Of a DNA stretch of 64,000 bases, positions 63,899-64,000 are shown piece after piece (positions within the stretch are counted from its first letter, which is position 1; the number at the start of each line of letters is the position of its first letter). The stretch is from Gammaproteobacteria bacterium (lineage in GTDB: Bacteria; Pseudomonadota; Gammaproteobacteria; Pseudomonadales; Azotimanducaceae): the NCBI GenBank assembly GCA_026707735.1, contig JAPOWH010000019.1:186001-250000 (forward strand). Reading direction: 5' to 3'. The notes beneath the pieces were generated by a model. The model searched no databases and had not been told where the DNA came from. It saw only the letters and a program-made list of their open reading frames with translations. Made by a program: the position numbers and the translations under genes.

Positions 63899-64000
63899 GG
63901 AGCTTTCTCCTTGGTTTAGATGGCAATCACCAGTAGCCGATCTAGGTTCTTGTGCCACTCGACCTTTATAGGCAACTGCGATATCTTGGATAGTACATCG

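Overview
The window looks like chromosomal DNA of a gammaproteobacterium of moderate GC. The strongest sign is a compact minus-strand run, yqgE-ruvX-yggS-proC-yggT-metX-metW-DUF4426-rdgB-hemW, with tonB and gshB nearby; from memory this is the gene order of two conserved pseudomonad clusters. Periplasmic and outer-membrane proteins, lnt, a Tat substrate and RpoH also indicate a Gram-negative. The mix of phytanoyl-CoA-type dioxygenases, serine hydrolases, a TAXI-type binding protein and secreted repeat proteins would suit an uncultured marine or host-associated lineage, but that is inference. I saw no rRNA, tRNA, CRISPR array, insertion sequence or prophage.

Layout. 1-2800: thiamine genes thiC and thiO (thiO cut by the window edge) behind a TPP riboswitch. 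2900-3580: two tandem miniature PQQ-repeat proteins. 3628-8854: a minus-strand set of TPP enzyme, orphan type-1 periplasmic binding protein, double-Cache-like membrane protein and OFA-family MFS transporter. 8913-11942: nucleoside hydrolase, then tenI, thiE, thiD. 12165-16190: small membrane proteins, an orphan Clp-N-like protein, a class III aminotransferase and a Phd/PIN toxin-antitoxin pair with a perfect palindromic operator. 16400-21290: ammonium transporter, two serine hydrolases and a small hypothetical. 21369-23025: rpoH preceded by a near-perfect CIRCE element, then trmB. 23071-27443: PhyH dioxygenase, enoyl-CoA hydratase, hipBA and a HEPN protein. 27457-35429: the conserved housekeeping run. 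35669-45083: M48 protease, lnt, an 1815-residue secreted subtilase and gshB. 45293-54975: SSS symporter with a PhyH dioxygenase, a 1179-residue membrane protein resembling ABC permease/M1 fusions with a golvesin-like end, an FxLYD protein and two beta-barrel proteins. 55650-59935: a four-gene plus-strand operon. 60076-63898: nucleoside deoxyribosyltransferase-like protein, a membrane-anchored solenoid protein and an antibiotic-biosynthesis-monooxygenase protein.

How genes work together. The thiamine genes cover pyrimidine synthesis (thiC), thiazole precursor supply (thiO), pyrimidine phosphorylation (thiD), coupling (thiE) and probably thiazole tautomerisation (tenI); only the thiC transcript shows a riboswitch. 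The most interesting locus is the 55650-59935 operon. It encodes a TAXI-domain periplasmic protein with an unusual N-terminal half, a DUF2491 (YjfK-like) protein, a coiled-coil protein placed like the PspA relative YjfJ, and a ligand-gated potassium channel of the prokaryotic glutamate-receptor (GluR0) type with a TVGYGD filter. I read it as a candidate envelope-sensing system joining a ligand-gated ion channel to a PspA-like membrane-stress module. A second notable signal is the CIRCE element in front of rpoH, which would put the heat-shock sigma factor under HrcA.
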